The notes beneath the pieces are model-generated. The model was not told the origin of the DNA, did not search any database, and saw only the letters and a program-made list of their open reading frames with translations. The translations under genes were made by a program, and so were the position numbers. Below are positions 1-6,109 of a stretch of 9,136 nucleotides of DNA, one piece after another (positions within the stretch are counted from its first letter, which is position 1; each line of letters opens with the position of its first letter). Location of the stretch: positions 576 to 9,711 of the forward strand of contig PMDE01000106.1 of assembly GCA_003154335.1 (NCBI GenBank), in the 5' to 3' direction. The stretch is from Methanoregula sp. GTDB lineage: Archaea; Halobacteriota; Methanomicrobia; Methanomicrobiales; Methanospirillaceae.

Positions 1-228
1 TTTCCTGACGACACTATCCGGATTTTATCATACATGAATCTGGGAGACCGTGTGTCGGTAGAACTTCACACAAATCAGACAATCTATTTGCGGTCATGGG
101 GTCTCGATTTACGGGACGCAGCACAATTATGTAACGATTTTACCCTGGAAGGGAAAATTCCTGAACCCCTTAGGGTAGCCCGGCTTTGCGCACGTCAGTT
201 GCTTCATCCCAAATCGAGAGGTTCTTAA
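1..228 (+). CDS. DUF99-like protein, C-terminal fragment (5' end outside window)
   Basis: The reading frame is open from the first base and ends at a TAA at 226-228, so about 75 C-terminal residues are visible and the true start lies to the left. The internal ATG at 34 is unlikely to be the start because coding continues upstream of it. The segment with 'RDAAQLCNDFTLEGKIPEPLR' in its second half, followed by VARLCARQL, resembles the C-terminal signature of the archaeal DUF99 family (a PEPLRvA block followed by a small-residue helix). DUF99 proteins are thought to be related to endonuclease V, but their role is not established, and the catalytic part is not in the window. The family call rests on recognition of this short block only. 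A short T-run (248-252) follows the stop. The rubredoxin gene begins 100 bp downstream on the same strand. Confidence 0.65.
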   Translation, partial: FPDDTIRILSYMNLGDRVSVELHTNQTIYLRSWGLDLRDAAQLCNDFTLEGKIPEPLRVARLCARQLLHPKSRGS

Positions 229-313
229 AAAAAACAATTCTGAAAAGTTTTTCCTGTTGGAGAAAATTCATAAGAATTTACGTGAAACATGAGCATAATG
301 AAATTTCATTTTT

Positions 314-317
314 GGAG
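314..317 (+). promoter_or_regulatory. Ribosome binding site of the rubredoxin gene
   Basis: GGAG lies 11 nt before the ATG at 329. It is the only Shine-Dalgarno-like match between the preceding stop and this start and supports the assigned start. I could not identify a convincing TATA box in the 100-bp gap, so the gene may have its own weak promoter or be read through from the DUF99-like gene. Confidence 0.5.
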
Positions 318-328
318 TTGAACCTGCC

Positions 329-520
329 ATGACAAAGTCAGTTAAAATAATCCGCTATGTGTGTCTCGAATGCCACTATATCTATGACCCTGTGAAAGGA
401 GATCCAAAAAACGGAATCCCTCCGGGGACGACTTGGGAGGATGTTCCTGATTCCTGGCGATGTCCGGAATGTAAAATACTGAAAGCAAAAAAGGGGGTAT
501 TTAAGCCTCTCATGGAATAA
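329..520 (+). CDS. Rubredoxin
   Basis: A 63-residue rubredoxin, a small cytoplasmic one-electron carrier with a single iron bound by four cysteines. The ligands are C12 and C15 (CLEC) and C45 and C48 (CPEC). The 30-residue distance between the two knuckles is the usual one. The central YIYDPVKGDPKNGIPPGT segment and the W43 region match the family. Two positions are unusual: the residue after the second cysteine of each knuckle is H16 and K49, where classical rubredoxins have glycine. The protein also has about nine extra N-terminal residues and a lysine-rich C-terminal tail. In strict anaerobes rubredoxins usually serve peroxide or superoxide reduction or flavodiiron proteins; no such partner gene is present here, so the partner is unknown. 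The gene is convergent with the pilin-like gene. Confidence 0.95.
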   Translation: MTKSVKIIRYVCLECHYIYDPVKGDPKNGIPPGTTWEDVPDSWRCPECKILKAKKGVFKPLME

Positions 521-529
521 TTAAATCTC

Positions 530-536
530 TTTTTTT
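530..536 (+). terminator. T-run terminator after rubredoxin
   Basis: Seven consecutive T residues lie about 10 nt after the rubredoxin stop codon. Archaeal RNA polymerase commonly terminates at such runs without needing a hairpin. It lies in the 35-bp convergent gap before the pilin-like gene. Confidence 0.55.
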
Positions 537-555
537 GATCTTCTCTATAGATTTA

Positions 556-1077
556 TCAGAGAATGCCCATATACCGCGAAATAGTAATATTTGAAATTTT
601 ATCGATGATATCCATTTGAACTTTGTCTCCCGGGCGAAATGTTCCATCGGAGAAATCAATGCAGATCTGTTCGCCAGGAGTCCAGGTAGCACCAGCACTT
701 CCTGAACCGCCTATCCATTGAATGCCGGTGTGAGATGTACTGATGAAATCATGTCCATTCATCGTGGCAATAGTGCAAAGGACCGGCTGTCCGTTTTTCA
801 GGAACCTTGCTCTTAAATTTTTATTGAAATAGTCTTCTTTACCCGTATGGAGAAGGATCAGGCGACTGTCGTAATTCATATGTCCTGTCAGCTCGTCAAT
901 ATTCTCCAGAGACGTAATAGTGAAAATAACAGGAATTCCCTTTTCCATGTCGAATGTGAACGATGGAATCTGGATCATAAGAAATATAATGAGAGCAAGA
1001 AGTACCGTAATTGCTACCAGCAGGACGACACCGATTTGATTGGAAGATGCTTCTTCATTATTATTTTTGGAGTACAA
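556..1077 (-). CDS. Pilin-like protein with archaeal type IV (class III) N-terminus
   Basis: A 173-residue protein with a short charged N-terminus (residues 1-10), the sequence SSNQIGVVLLVAITV and a single hydrophobic helix at about residues 15-37. The rest is a polar domain expected outside the cell. The helix with IGVVLLVAITVLLA closely resembles the archaeal Pilin_N (formerly DUF1628) pattern VIGVILMVAITV, where a prepilin peptidase (EppA/PibD type) cleaves just before the hydrophobic stretch. The C-terminal domain carries WTPGEQICIDFSDGTFRPGDKV, like the beta-rich heads of such pilin-like proteins. It could be a minor pilin, an adhesion factor or simply a surface-anchored protein. The frame has no upstream ATG or GTG before a stop, so translation probably starts at TTG (1075-1077). 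No Shine-Dalgarno match precedes it, and a TATA-like element sits about 25 nt upstream, which suggests a leaderless transcript. Confidence 0.85.
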   Translation of the reverse strand: MYSKNNNEEASSNQIGVVLLVAITVLLALIIFLMIQIPSFTFDMEKGIPVIFTITSLENIDELTGHMNYDSRLILLHTGKEDYFNKNLRARFLKNGQPVLCTIATMNGHDFISTSHTGIQWIGGSGSAGATWTPGEQICIDFSDGTFRPGDKVQMDIIDKISNITISRYMGIL

Positions 1078-1100
1078 TGCTGTAAGAAAGAGTGAATGGA

Positions 1101-1108
1101 TTATATTT
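1101..1108 (-). promoter_or_regulatory. Putative TATA box of the pilin-like gene
   Basis: The minus strand reads AAATATAA, with its centre about 27 nt upstream of the TTG start. Archaeal transcription usually begins about 25 nt downstream of the TATA centre, which would place the start at or next to the TTG codon. Inferred from sequence and spacing only. Confidence 0.4.
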
Positions 1109-1157
1109 CTACTGGATTGAATCCGTAATTAATTTTCATCTTTTTTCCCTCAGAGAG

Positions 1158-1225
1158 TAACCGATTATTCCTTGAAAGTCTATCGGGAAATATATTGATT
1201 TGACACATCCATTTTTAATCGGTTA
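1158..1225. repeat. Perfect 10-bp inverted repeat in the divergent promoter region
   Basis: TAACCGATTA at 1158-1167 and TAATCGGTTA at 1216-1225 are exact reverse complements, separated by 48 bp. The pair lies between the divergent pilin-like and TPR genes and encloses a TATA-like element (AAATATATTG, 1188-1197). The centre-to-centre distance is 58 bp. It could be a pair of operator half-sites or sites for a looping regulator; no regulator gene is recognised in the window. Confidence 0.5.
1188..1197 (+). promoter_or_regulatory. Putative TATA box for the TPR gene
   Basis: AAATATATTG preceded by CGGG resembles a purine-rich BRE followed by a TATA box. A start about 25 nt downstream (near 1217-1222) would leave a leader of roughly 30 nt to the TTG/GTG pair at 1252-1257, or about 70 nt to the ATG at 1288. 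The 10-bp inverted repeat flanks this element. A second A/T-rich candidate is at 1230-1237. Confidence 0.35.
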
Positions 1226-1251
1226 ACACAAATAAAACCTGTACTAATAAA

Positions 1252-2253
1252 TTGGTGAACACTCCAAAATCTCATAGGTTTCCTCAAATGGTTGAATTTC
1301 CTGAAGATACAGAAGATGTTCGTCCACCCCGCACAAGCAGGGATTATTACCGTGAGGGACTTGCACTCGGCCGTGAGGGGAGGCACGAAGATGCACTTTC
1401 AACCTTTTCTTTGGCACTATCTGACAATCCGGGTCACGCACTGGCATGGGTTGGTAGTGGTTTTGCCCTGGGAAAACTGGGTCGTTATGACGAGGAAATA
1501 GAGTGTTGCGAGAAAGCAATATTTATTGATCCAAACTGCGTTGAGGCATGGAATTTCAAAGGATTTGCTTTGGGGATGCTCGGTAGGTTTGAAGATAAGC
1601 TGGAATGTTGTGAAAGGGCGCTACAGATCGATCCAGACAGCGCATCAGCCTGGAATAATAAGGGTGTTGCCCTTGGGATGCTGGGACGGTTTGAAGCGGA
1701 AATCGGTTGTTGTGACAGGGCACTGAAACTCAGGCCCCGCTATTTATCGGCCTGGGTAAACAGAGGATATGCTTTTGGCAAACTGAAATGGTATGAGGAA
1801 GAAATCATATGTTACGATCGTGCACTAAAAATATATCCGTTCTATTTTTCGGCTTTGATTAAGAAGGGCATAGCCTTAATCAATCTGAAAAGGCATCGGG
1901 AAGCGATAGAAATTTTCGATCGTGCTCTTTTGATTGAACCGGATAATGCCAATGCTCTCTACCGAAAAGGGCTGTCACTCAGTCTGCTCGGGAAGCACGA
2001 AGAGGCGATCATTAGTCTCGAAAGATCTCTTAAAATTAATCCCACAATAGCCGATGCATGGATAGTGATGAGTAATTCATGTTTTATGCTTGGCAGACTT
2101 GAAGAATCTGCAAGGGCATTTGATAAAGCATATTATATTGACGTTAAAGATGTGCGTTCAGGTCTGGTAAAAGGACTTTCACTTTTGAAAAACGGTATGT
2201 TTGATGAGGCCCTGCGAAGTTTCTCCAATGTTTTAGGTGTTCTTTTGCGATAG
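1252..2253 (+). CDS. TPR repeat protein, eight full repeats in register
   Basis: A 333-residue protein built almost entirely of tetratricopeptide repeats, which form a superhelical scaffold for protein-protein contacts. The consensus proline that closes each repeat falls at residues 60, 94, 128, 162, 196, 230 and 264, an exact 34-residue period. An eighth repeat follows with V298 in place of proline, and a partial ninth ends the protein. No signal peptide, membrane segment or catalytic domain is visible, so it is probably cytoplasmic. Repeats 2-4 carry a Cys-Cys pair in helix B (ECCEKA, ECCERA, GCCDRA), and repeat 5 has ICYDRA. The start is uncertain: TTG at 1252, GTG at 1255 or ATG at 1288 (residue 13) are all possible, and none has a good ribosome binding site. 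The ATG would lose only non-TPR residues. The partner is unknown. The gene is divergent from the pilin-like gene. Confidence 0.93.
   Translation: MVNTPKSHRFPQMVEFPEDTEDVRPPRTSRDYYREGLALGREGRHEDALSTFSLALSDNPGHALAWVGSGFALGKLGRYDEEIECCEKAIFIDPNCVEAWNFKGFALGMLGRFEDKLECCERALQIDPDSASAWNNKGVALGMLGRFEAEIGCCDRALKLRPRYLSAWVNRGYAFGKLKWYEEEIICYDRALKIYPFYFSALIKKGIALINLKRHREAIEIFDRALLIEPDNANALYRKGLSLSLLGKHEEAIISLERSLKINPTIADAWIVMSNSCFMLGRLEESARAFDKAYYIDVKDVRSGLVKGLSLLKNGMFDEALRSFSNVLGVLLR
1450..1960 (+). repeat. Tandem 102-bp units within the TPR gene
   Basis: The TPR repeats are visible at DNA level as 102-bp units. The closest pair is the stretch around 1570-1620 (GGGATGCTCGGTAGGTTTGA) against 1674-1724 (GGGATGCTGGGACGGTTTGA). 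The similarity suggests fairly recent duplication of internal repeats. Outer boundaries are approximate. Confidence 0.5.
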
Positions 2254-2296
2254 TTCGCAAATAATTTTTCAGGGAATATGCCGATCAAGCCCCCGC

Positions 2297-2304
2297 TTTT
2301 TTAT
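2297..2304 (+). promoter_or_regulatory. T-rich element: TATA-like promoter of the downstream gene or terminator of the TPR gene
   Basis: TTTTTTAT lies about 27 nt before the ATG at 2328, the spacing expected of a TATA box driving a leaderless transcript, and no Shine-Dalgarno sequence precedes that ATG. The same T-run could terminate the TPR transcript. The sequence alone does not decide between the two. Confidence 0.3.
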
Positions 2305-2327
2305 GCCTCTCAAGCGTAAACAAACCT

Positions 2328-3662
2328 ATGGATGTTGAGGAATATGTTCGCAGAAAAATTGCGGACGGAACAGATGAAGAATCAATTCAAAAAAGTCTTA
2401 CTGATCATATCATCGAAATAAAAAAGGTCCAGTCCTCGTATGCTTCTGCATTTTCCGATGCAGTAATTGCCGAAGTGAAAAACACCCTGAGTCTGAAGGG
2501 TGATTTATTTGAATTTGTTCATTCTGGTGTCAAAATGGGGGAATTTGGGGTAGGATCACGGGGAACCGGCGATTTTTTTGCTCATCGCCAGATTGCCCGG
2601 ATTATCGGCAAAACGTCCGCTTCGGTTGGAGTTGATGAAATGGATGATGCCGGTGCTGTTTGTGCGGGAGGTAATTTTATTGTATGCACCGTTGATGGCA
2701 TGCATTCGCGTCTTTCGGATTACCCCTTCCTTGCAGGCTTTCATGTTACACGTGCGACACTCAGGGATGTTTATGTGATGGGGGCAAAACCGATTATGCT
2801 TTTTTCGGATATCCATGTTGCCGATGATGGTGATGTGGCAAAGATCTTTGACTATACTGCCGGTATTACAACCGTGGGAGATGCGATGGAAGTTCCACTG
2901 GTTACTGGTTCCACACTCCGAATCGGTGGCGATATGGTACTTGGAACCCGTCTTACAGGTTGTGTTGGAGCAGTAGGAGTTGCCGAACACCTCACAGCCA
3001 GGAAATCAATGCAGCCTGGTGATGTGCTGCTCATGACGGAAGGGGCTGGTGGAGGTACAATTGCAACCGCCGCAATTTATTCAGGTTTTCCGGAGGTTGT
3101 CGAACAGACAATCAATCTTAATTTCCTTGTCGCATGTGAGAAATTAATGAAAAGTGAGGTCTTTAGCCACATTCATTCAATGACAGATGTGACGAATGGT
3201 GGTTTACGGGGAGATGCATTCGAGATGGCAGAAACTGCTAGCTGCCGAATTGTTATCGATGAAAATTCGATTGCCAGTCTGGTTGAACCCCATGTACTGG
3301 CCATGCTTGAAACGTTACAAATAGATTATCTGGGGGTTTCCCTTGATGCATTGCTCATTGCTGCACCACCTGAATATGCAGAAGAGATCTGCAGGGTTGT
3401 GGAGTCTTCAGGTGTACCGATGCACCAAATCGGGTTCATTGAGAAAGGTTCCCCGTCGTCGGTTCTGATGGTTGATGGAAAAGAACGAGATTTCTCTCCA
3501 CGGTTCCGGGAATCGGCATACACTCCTGTGAAAAAAGTAGTTGATACGGAAATTCGTAATTTTGAAGAGATGAAACTGGGAGTATTGAATGCAGCAGAAG
3601 CCGCAATAAAGAAAAAAAAGCGTGTTTTAAAGAACCTGACCTACAAGAAAAAAGAATTTTAA
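2328..3662 (+). CDS. AIR synthase-related (PurM/HypE/SelD-fold) protein
   Basis: A 444-residue protein of the PurM superfamily, ATP-using enzymes that include AIR synthase, HypE, selenophosphate synthetase and thiamine-phosphate kinase. Visible motifs in order are DEMDDAGA (103-110, the acidic metal/ATP site), CTVDGMHSR (120-128), DVYVMGAKP (147-155, the helix typical of the family), GDVLLMTEGAGGG (231-243, start of the second domain) and MTDVTNGGLRGDAFEMAE (285-302, like the HypE DpTrGGl block). About 60-70 residues precede the conserved core and the last 30 residues are lysine-rich. Its closest type appears to be the archaeal AIR synthase-related/hydrogenase-maturation-factor-like group, but HypE's C-terminal cysteine motif is absent, so it is unlikely to be HypE itself. 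The substrate is unknown. The ATG at 2328 has no ribosome binding site, consistent with leaderless expression. The gene converges on the methyltransferase with a 5-bp gap. Confidence 0.88.
   Translation: MDVEEYVRRKIADGTDEESIQKSLTDHIIEIKKVQSSYASAFSDAVIAEVKNTLSLKGDLFEFVHSGVKMGEFGVGSRGTGDFFAHRQIARIIGKTSASVGVDEMDDAGAVCAGGNFIVCTVDGMHSRLSDYPFLAGFHVTRATLRDVYVMGAKPIMLFSDIHVADDGDVAKIFDYTAGITTVGDAMEVPLVTGSTLRIGGDMVLGTRLTGCVGAVGVAEHLTARKSMQPGDVLLMTEGAGGGTIATAAIYSGFPEVVEQTINLNFLVACEKLMKSEVFSHIHSMTDVTNGGLRGDAFEMAETASCRIVIDENSIASLVEPHVLAMLETLQIDYLGVSLDALLIAAPPEYAEEICRVVESSGVPMHQIGFIEKGSPSSVLMVDGKERDFSPRFRESAYTPVKKVVDTEIRNFEEMKLGVLNAAEAAIKKKKRVLKNLTYKKKEF
3612..3653 (-). terminator. T-run terminators for the minus-strand CoA/RFC/methyltransferase operon
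   Basis: Read on the minus strand beyond the methyltransferase stop (3668-3670), a T6 run (3653-3648) comes first and a T8 run (3619-3612) next. Both are the complement of lysine codons in the 3' end of the AIR synthase-related gene. T-runs of this kind stop archaeal RNA polymerase, so termination would occur inside the convergent gene. Confidence 0.45.
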
Positions 3663-3664
3663 CG

Positions 3665-3685
3665 TTTTTAACGGTGCGGTTTTTT
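3665..3685 (+). terminator. T-run terminators after the AIR synthase-related gene
   Basis: T5 (3665-3669) and T6 (3680-3685) follow the stop at 3662. The second run lies inside the 3' end of the convergent methyltransferase gene, where it encodes lysines on the other strand. Confidence 0.45.
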
Positions 3686-4399
3686 CCCACTCACGCAGAT
3701 ATTATACGCCAGTTGCGGTATACGTTCTTCCACGAAAGGTTCAATTTTCTTAGCGAGGAAAAAAAGTGGATCGATCATATCAATATGGGCAAACGAACAC
3801 CATTTAATCACAGTATCTGAGAAGCCAGCGTTGGTAAAAAGCCCTTCCATTTCCTTTTTGTTGTAATAATGTTCTCCGAAATCCTTCATGACAACATGAT
3901 TTACGTTAATTCTTTCGCTGATCTGATAGAGTGCAGGTATTCCCTTTGTAAGTAATTTCTTTCCAAGCGTGCAGATTGCGATCGATCCTCCCGGTTTTAA
4001 AACTCTATATGCTTCGCTCAGCATCGCTTCGGGACTTTTAACATAGCTGAATACGAGAAGACTTGACACCCCGTCAAATGAATTACTACCAAAAGGAATT
4101 TTTTCTCCGGTACCGATGGTAAAATCGCACGATTTACACCGCGTTCGTGCTACTTCGATCATTTTTGTACTTATATCGAGTCCGACAGCATTCCCGCCAT
4201 TCTTATGATATCTTTCAACAAAGAGACCCGTGCCGCATCCGATATCCAGGAGGACCCCCTCATTTGGAAGAACACTCATAATATACGTACTTATGTGGCT
4301 GTGATAGCATCTTCCGCGGGGTTTATCGTAATGGTGATCATAGACATCAGCGATAGTATCATAGTGTTCCCTGATTTTCCTCTGCTTGAAAGTATTCAT
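3668..4399 (-). CDS. Class I SAM-dependent methyltransferase
   Basis: A 243-residue methyltransferase of the UbiE/Methyltransf_11 type. The SAM-binding motif I is LLDIGCGTG (50-58), the acidic motif II residue is in GLDIS (73-77), motif III is IPFGSNSFD (101-109) and the LKPGG loop is at 134-138. The N-terminal YDTIADVYD (13-21) is typical of small-molecule methyltransferases. The variable C-terminal part has no recognisable substrate signature, so the acceptor is unknown. The ATG overlaps the TGA of the upstream RFC-like gene as ATGA, implying translational coupling; a weak GGGATG lies just upstream. It is the last gene of the four-gene minus-strand unit. There is no clear link to coenzyme A synthesis or to clamp loading. 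Confidence 0.92.
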   Translation of the reverse strand: MNTFKQRKIREHYDTIADVYDHHYDKPRGRCYHSHISTYIMSVLPNEGVLLDIGCGTGLFVERYHKNGGNAVGLDISTKMIEVARTRCKSCDFTIGTGEKIPFGSNSFDGVSSLLVFSYVKSPEAMLSEAYRVLKPGGSIAICTLGKKLLTKGIPALYQISERINVNHVVMKDFGEHYYNKKEMEGLFTNAGFSDTVIKWCSFAHIDMIDPLFFLAKKIEPFVEERIPQLAYNICVSGKKPHR

Positions 4400-5391
4400 G
4401 AAAATACATCCCGGATTCCTGAAACAAATGCGCCAATATGGACAAATTCATTGTTCGCGTGGTGCATTCGGAATTCAGCATTGGCAAGCTCTATGGCGAG
4501 CGACGGGTGGTTATACTCTCTCTGTAGTATTGTGCGAATTTCGAACAGGACTTCACTGCCGGAAAGTCCGAAATCAATCATCAGCGCTTCAAGAAGCCGG
4601 ATCGCACCGCGGATTTCTCCCTGTTTTAGTGCATCTATAGCTGAAGTTGCAATAGTTGCTGTTTCAGATTGAGAAAGAGAGAAGAGATCCCGGCATCGCC
4701 CGGCTTCAAGGGCAACCTGCATGAGAAGGACTGCATGCCGCATATCTCCTTTTGCAACTTCAACAATAAGCTCAATCTCATCGTCTGAACACGAGTGCAT
4801 CCCGGATTTTTCATTTTCCCTGATCGAACAGAGATATTTAAGCATAACAACCCGGTCAATTGGTGAAAAGAAGAATGGCAGACACCGTGACGTAATCGGA
4901 GAGATGAGAGCACTCTGGTTCGTTGTGGAAAAAATAAAACGGCATGTCGTGCTTGTCCTCTCCATAATCCTTCGGAGAGCCTGCTGGGCATCCCGGGTAA
5001 GGGCATGCGCATCTTCAAAAACCATCAATTTGTATTCTGCATCCAGTGGACGAAGAGAGGCGTACCACTTGATAATATATTTAAAATTTGTAATAACAGA
5101 CTGGTTTTTCTGATAGAGGTGTGTATACCGGTCATCATTTTCAAGGTAAGTTTTTCCTTGTGAAAAGAGATCTGCAGTCTGGAATACAGAGGTATTTAAC
5201 TCCCAGTTTTCCTGATAAAGAGCCTTGGCAAGTGTTTCGATTGCAATGCTCTTACCGGTCCCGTGAGGTCCGGTAAAAATCAGGTGCGGCACGTTTTTTG
5301 AACTTGCAAACGACACAAGGCGGTGGATTACCTGATCCTGTCCCACGATATCAGCGAGTTTAACCGGGCGGTATTTCTCAATCCATAGCAT
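4396..5391 (-). CDS. Replication factor C small-subunit paralogue with altered Walker B motif
   Basis: A 331-residue AAA+ protein of the archaeal clamp-loader small-subunit family, which helps load the PCNA sliding clamp at primer ends. It opens with WIEKYRPVKLADIVGQ (3-18), the family's N-terminal box. Walker A is GPHGTGKS (41-48). At the Walker B position, where catalytic subunits have D-E-A-D, it has FEDAHALT (125-132), so the canonical Asp-Glu pair is reversed. The block DAQQALRRIMERTSTTCRF (134-152) and the SRC motif (168-170, arginine finger for the neighbouring subunit) are intact. Between Walker A and B it is longer than canonical RfcS and contains YASLRPLDAEYKL (110-122). These traits suit a second, divergent small subunit as found in several euryarchaea that also encode a canonical RfcS; it may bind ATP but hydrolyse it poorly. 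The start has a GAGGT site (5398-5402, 6-nt spacing) and overlaps the upstream gene by 14 bp. Confidence 0.9.
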   Translation of the reverse strand: MLWIEKYRPVKLADIVGQDQVIHRLVSFASSKNVPHLIFTGPHGTGKSIAIETLAKALYQENWELNTSVFQTADLFSQGKTYLENDDRYTHLYQKNQSVITNFKYIIKWYASLRPLDAEYKLMVFEDAHALTRDAQQALRRIMERTSTTCRFIFSTTNQSALISPITSRCLPFFFSPIDRVVMLKYLCSIRENEKSGMHSCSDDEIELIVEVAKGDMRHAVLLMQVALEAGRCRDLFSLSQSETATIATSAIDALKQGEIRGAIRLLEALMIDFGLSGSEVLFEIRTILQREYNHPSLAIELANAEFRMHHANNEFVHIGAFVSGIRDVFS

Positions 5392-6109
5392 TAGGGAACC
5401 TCATTGTCATCTCACGAATAGCTTCTGACAAAAGATAACAATTGTCAACTGACCTGATGAGACGATCTTTTTCGGCATCAGAAATCTCACTACAAGCCTT
5501 GGTTATCTGGGGAAGTGCACGAGAAATTTCGTCGACAATTGTAAGAGTTGCAGATCGGGCAGTGCGTGAAAGAGGGTTGAGATCAATAGCGATAACGGTT
5601 TTTCCCATGGCTATAAGAGCTTCGCACCTGTCCCCATCTTCCAGTGGAACAAGCACAACATCCGCAGAGAACATGCCATCTCGTCGGCACCAGGACCTGT
5701 CATGGGAAAGGGGAAGTAAACGCTCCGCCTCACCGGTGTGTACTTCAACTCCAGTATCACGAAGAAGACCTTCAATCATTTCCACACGTTTTTCTGTACG
5801 ATGAAAAAGGTTCACTTCAACACAGGCCCCACAGGCTTTTTGCAGATGAGAAATTTCAGGGGCGGCAAGTGCAGCAGTATTACCATTCACCGATATAACC
5901 GGGTGGGAGGCAGTGAGAAGGAGGGCAGCCGCCGTTTTCTCCGCAATGAGGGCACTTTTTGTCGTTCGCTCTCCCAGGAGATAATCAAAAGCTTCGCCAC
6001 GTCCATGAGCAATGAGCCCCTCCCATGCCACCAATCCTTTTCTTGCGGATTCCACAAGATGTTCACGAGTAACAAGCGAGCTGTATCGGGGATGGTCTGC
6101 AGGTATCAT
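5378..6109 (-). CDS. 4-phosphopantoate--beta-alanine ligase (phosphopantothenate synthetase)
   Basis: A 243-residue archaeal phosphopantothenate synthetase, which joins 4-phosphopantoate to beta-alanine using ATP and gives 4'-phosphopantothenate in the cytoplasm. It replaces the bacterial PanC plus CoaA steps. Family blocks are easy to see: HPRYSSLVTRE (6-16), GLIAHGRGEAFDYLLGERT (31-49), PVISVNGNTAAL (70-81), EVNLFHRTEKRV (98-109), SADVVLVPLEDGDRCEAL (148-165) and IAIDLNPLSRTAR (173-185). The length matches the family. Its ATG overlaps the TGA of the pantoate kinase gene (ATGA) and has a GAGGT ribosome binding site at 6116-6120 with 6-nt spacing. The kinase immediately upstream makes its substrate, so the two genes form a pathway pair. 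Confidence 0.97.
   Translation of the reverse strand: MIPADHPRYSSLVTREHLVESARKGLVAWEGLIAHGRGEAFDYLLGERTTKSALIAEKTAAALLLTASHPVISVNGNTAALAAPEISHLQKACGACVEVNLFHRTEKRVEMIEGLLRDTGVEVHTGEAERLLPLSHDRSWCRRDGMFSADVVLVPLEDGDRCEALIAMGKTVIAIDLNPLSRTARSATLTIVDEISRALPQITKACSEISDAEKDRLIRSVDNCYLLSEAIREMTMRFPNAMD
5398..5402 (-). promoter_or_regulatory. Ribosome binding site of the RFC-like gene
   Basis: The minus strand reads GAGGT six nt before the ATG at 5389-5391, inside the 3' end of the ligase gene. It fixes the start of the RFC-like protein and shows that translation can initiate independently of coupling. Confidence 0.65.

Noticed and set aside
542..562. Small inverted repeat TCTCT...AGAGA near the pilin-like stop codon
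   Set aside because: Only 5 bp in the stem and no T-run behind it on the minus strand, so it is not a credible terminator.
847..1095. 82-codon + strand frame over the pilin-like gene
   Set aside because: Antisense to the pilin signal and head region; the protein has no plausible features.
2556..2990. 144-codon minus-strand frame inside the AIR synthase-related gene
   Set aside because: Fully antisense to the PurM-fold core, no ribosome binding site noticed, and no family resemblance.
4205..4672. Open frames on the + strand over the methyltransferase and RFC-like genes
   Set aside because: They lie antisense to two strongly supported genes, have low-complexity Ser/Ile-rich translations and show no motif.
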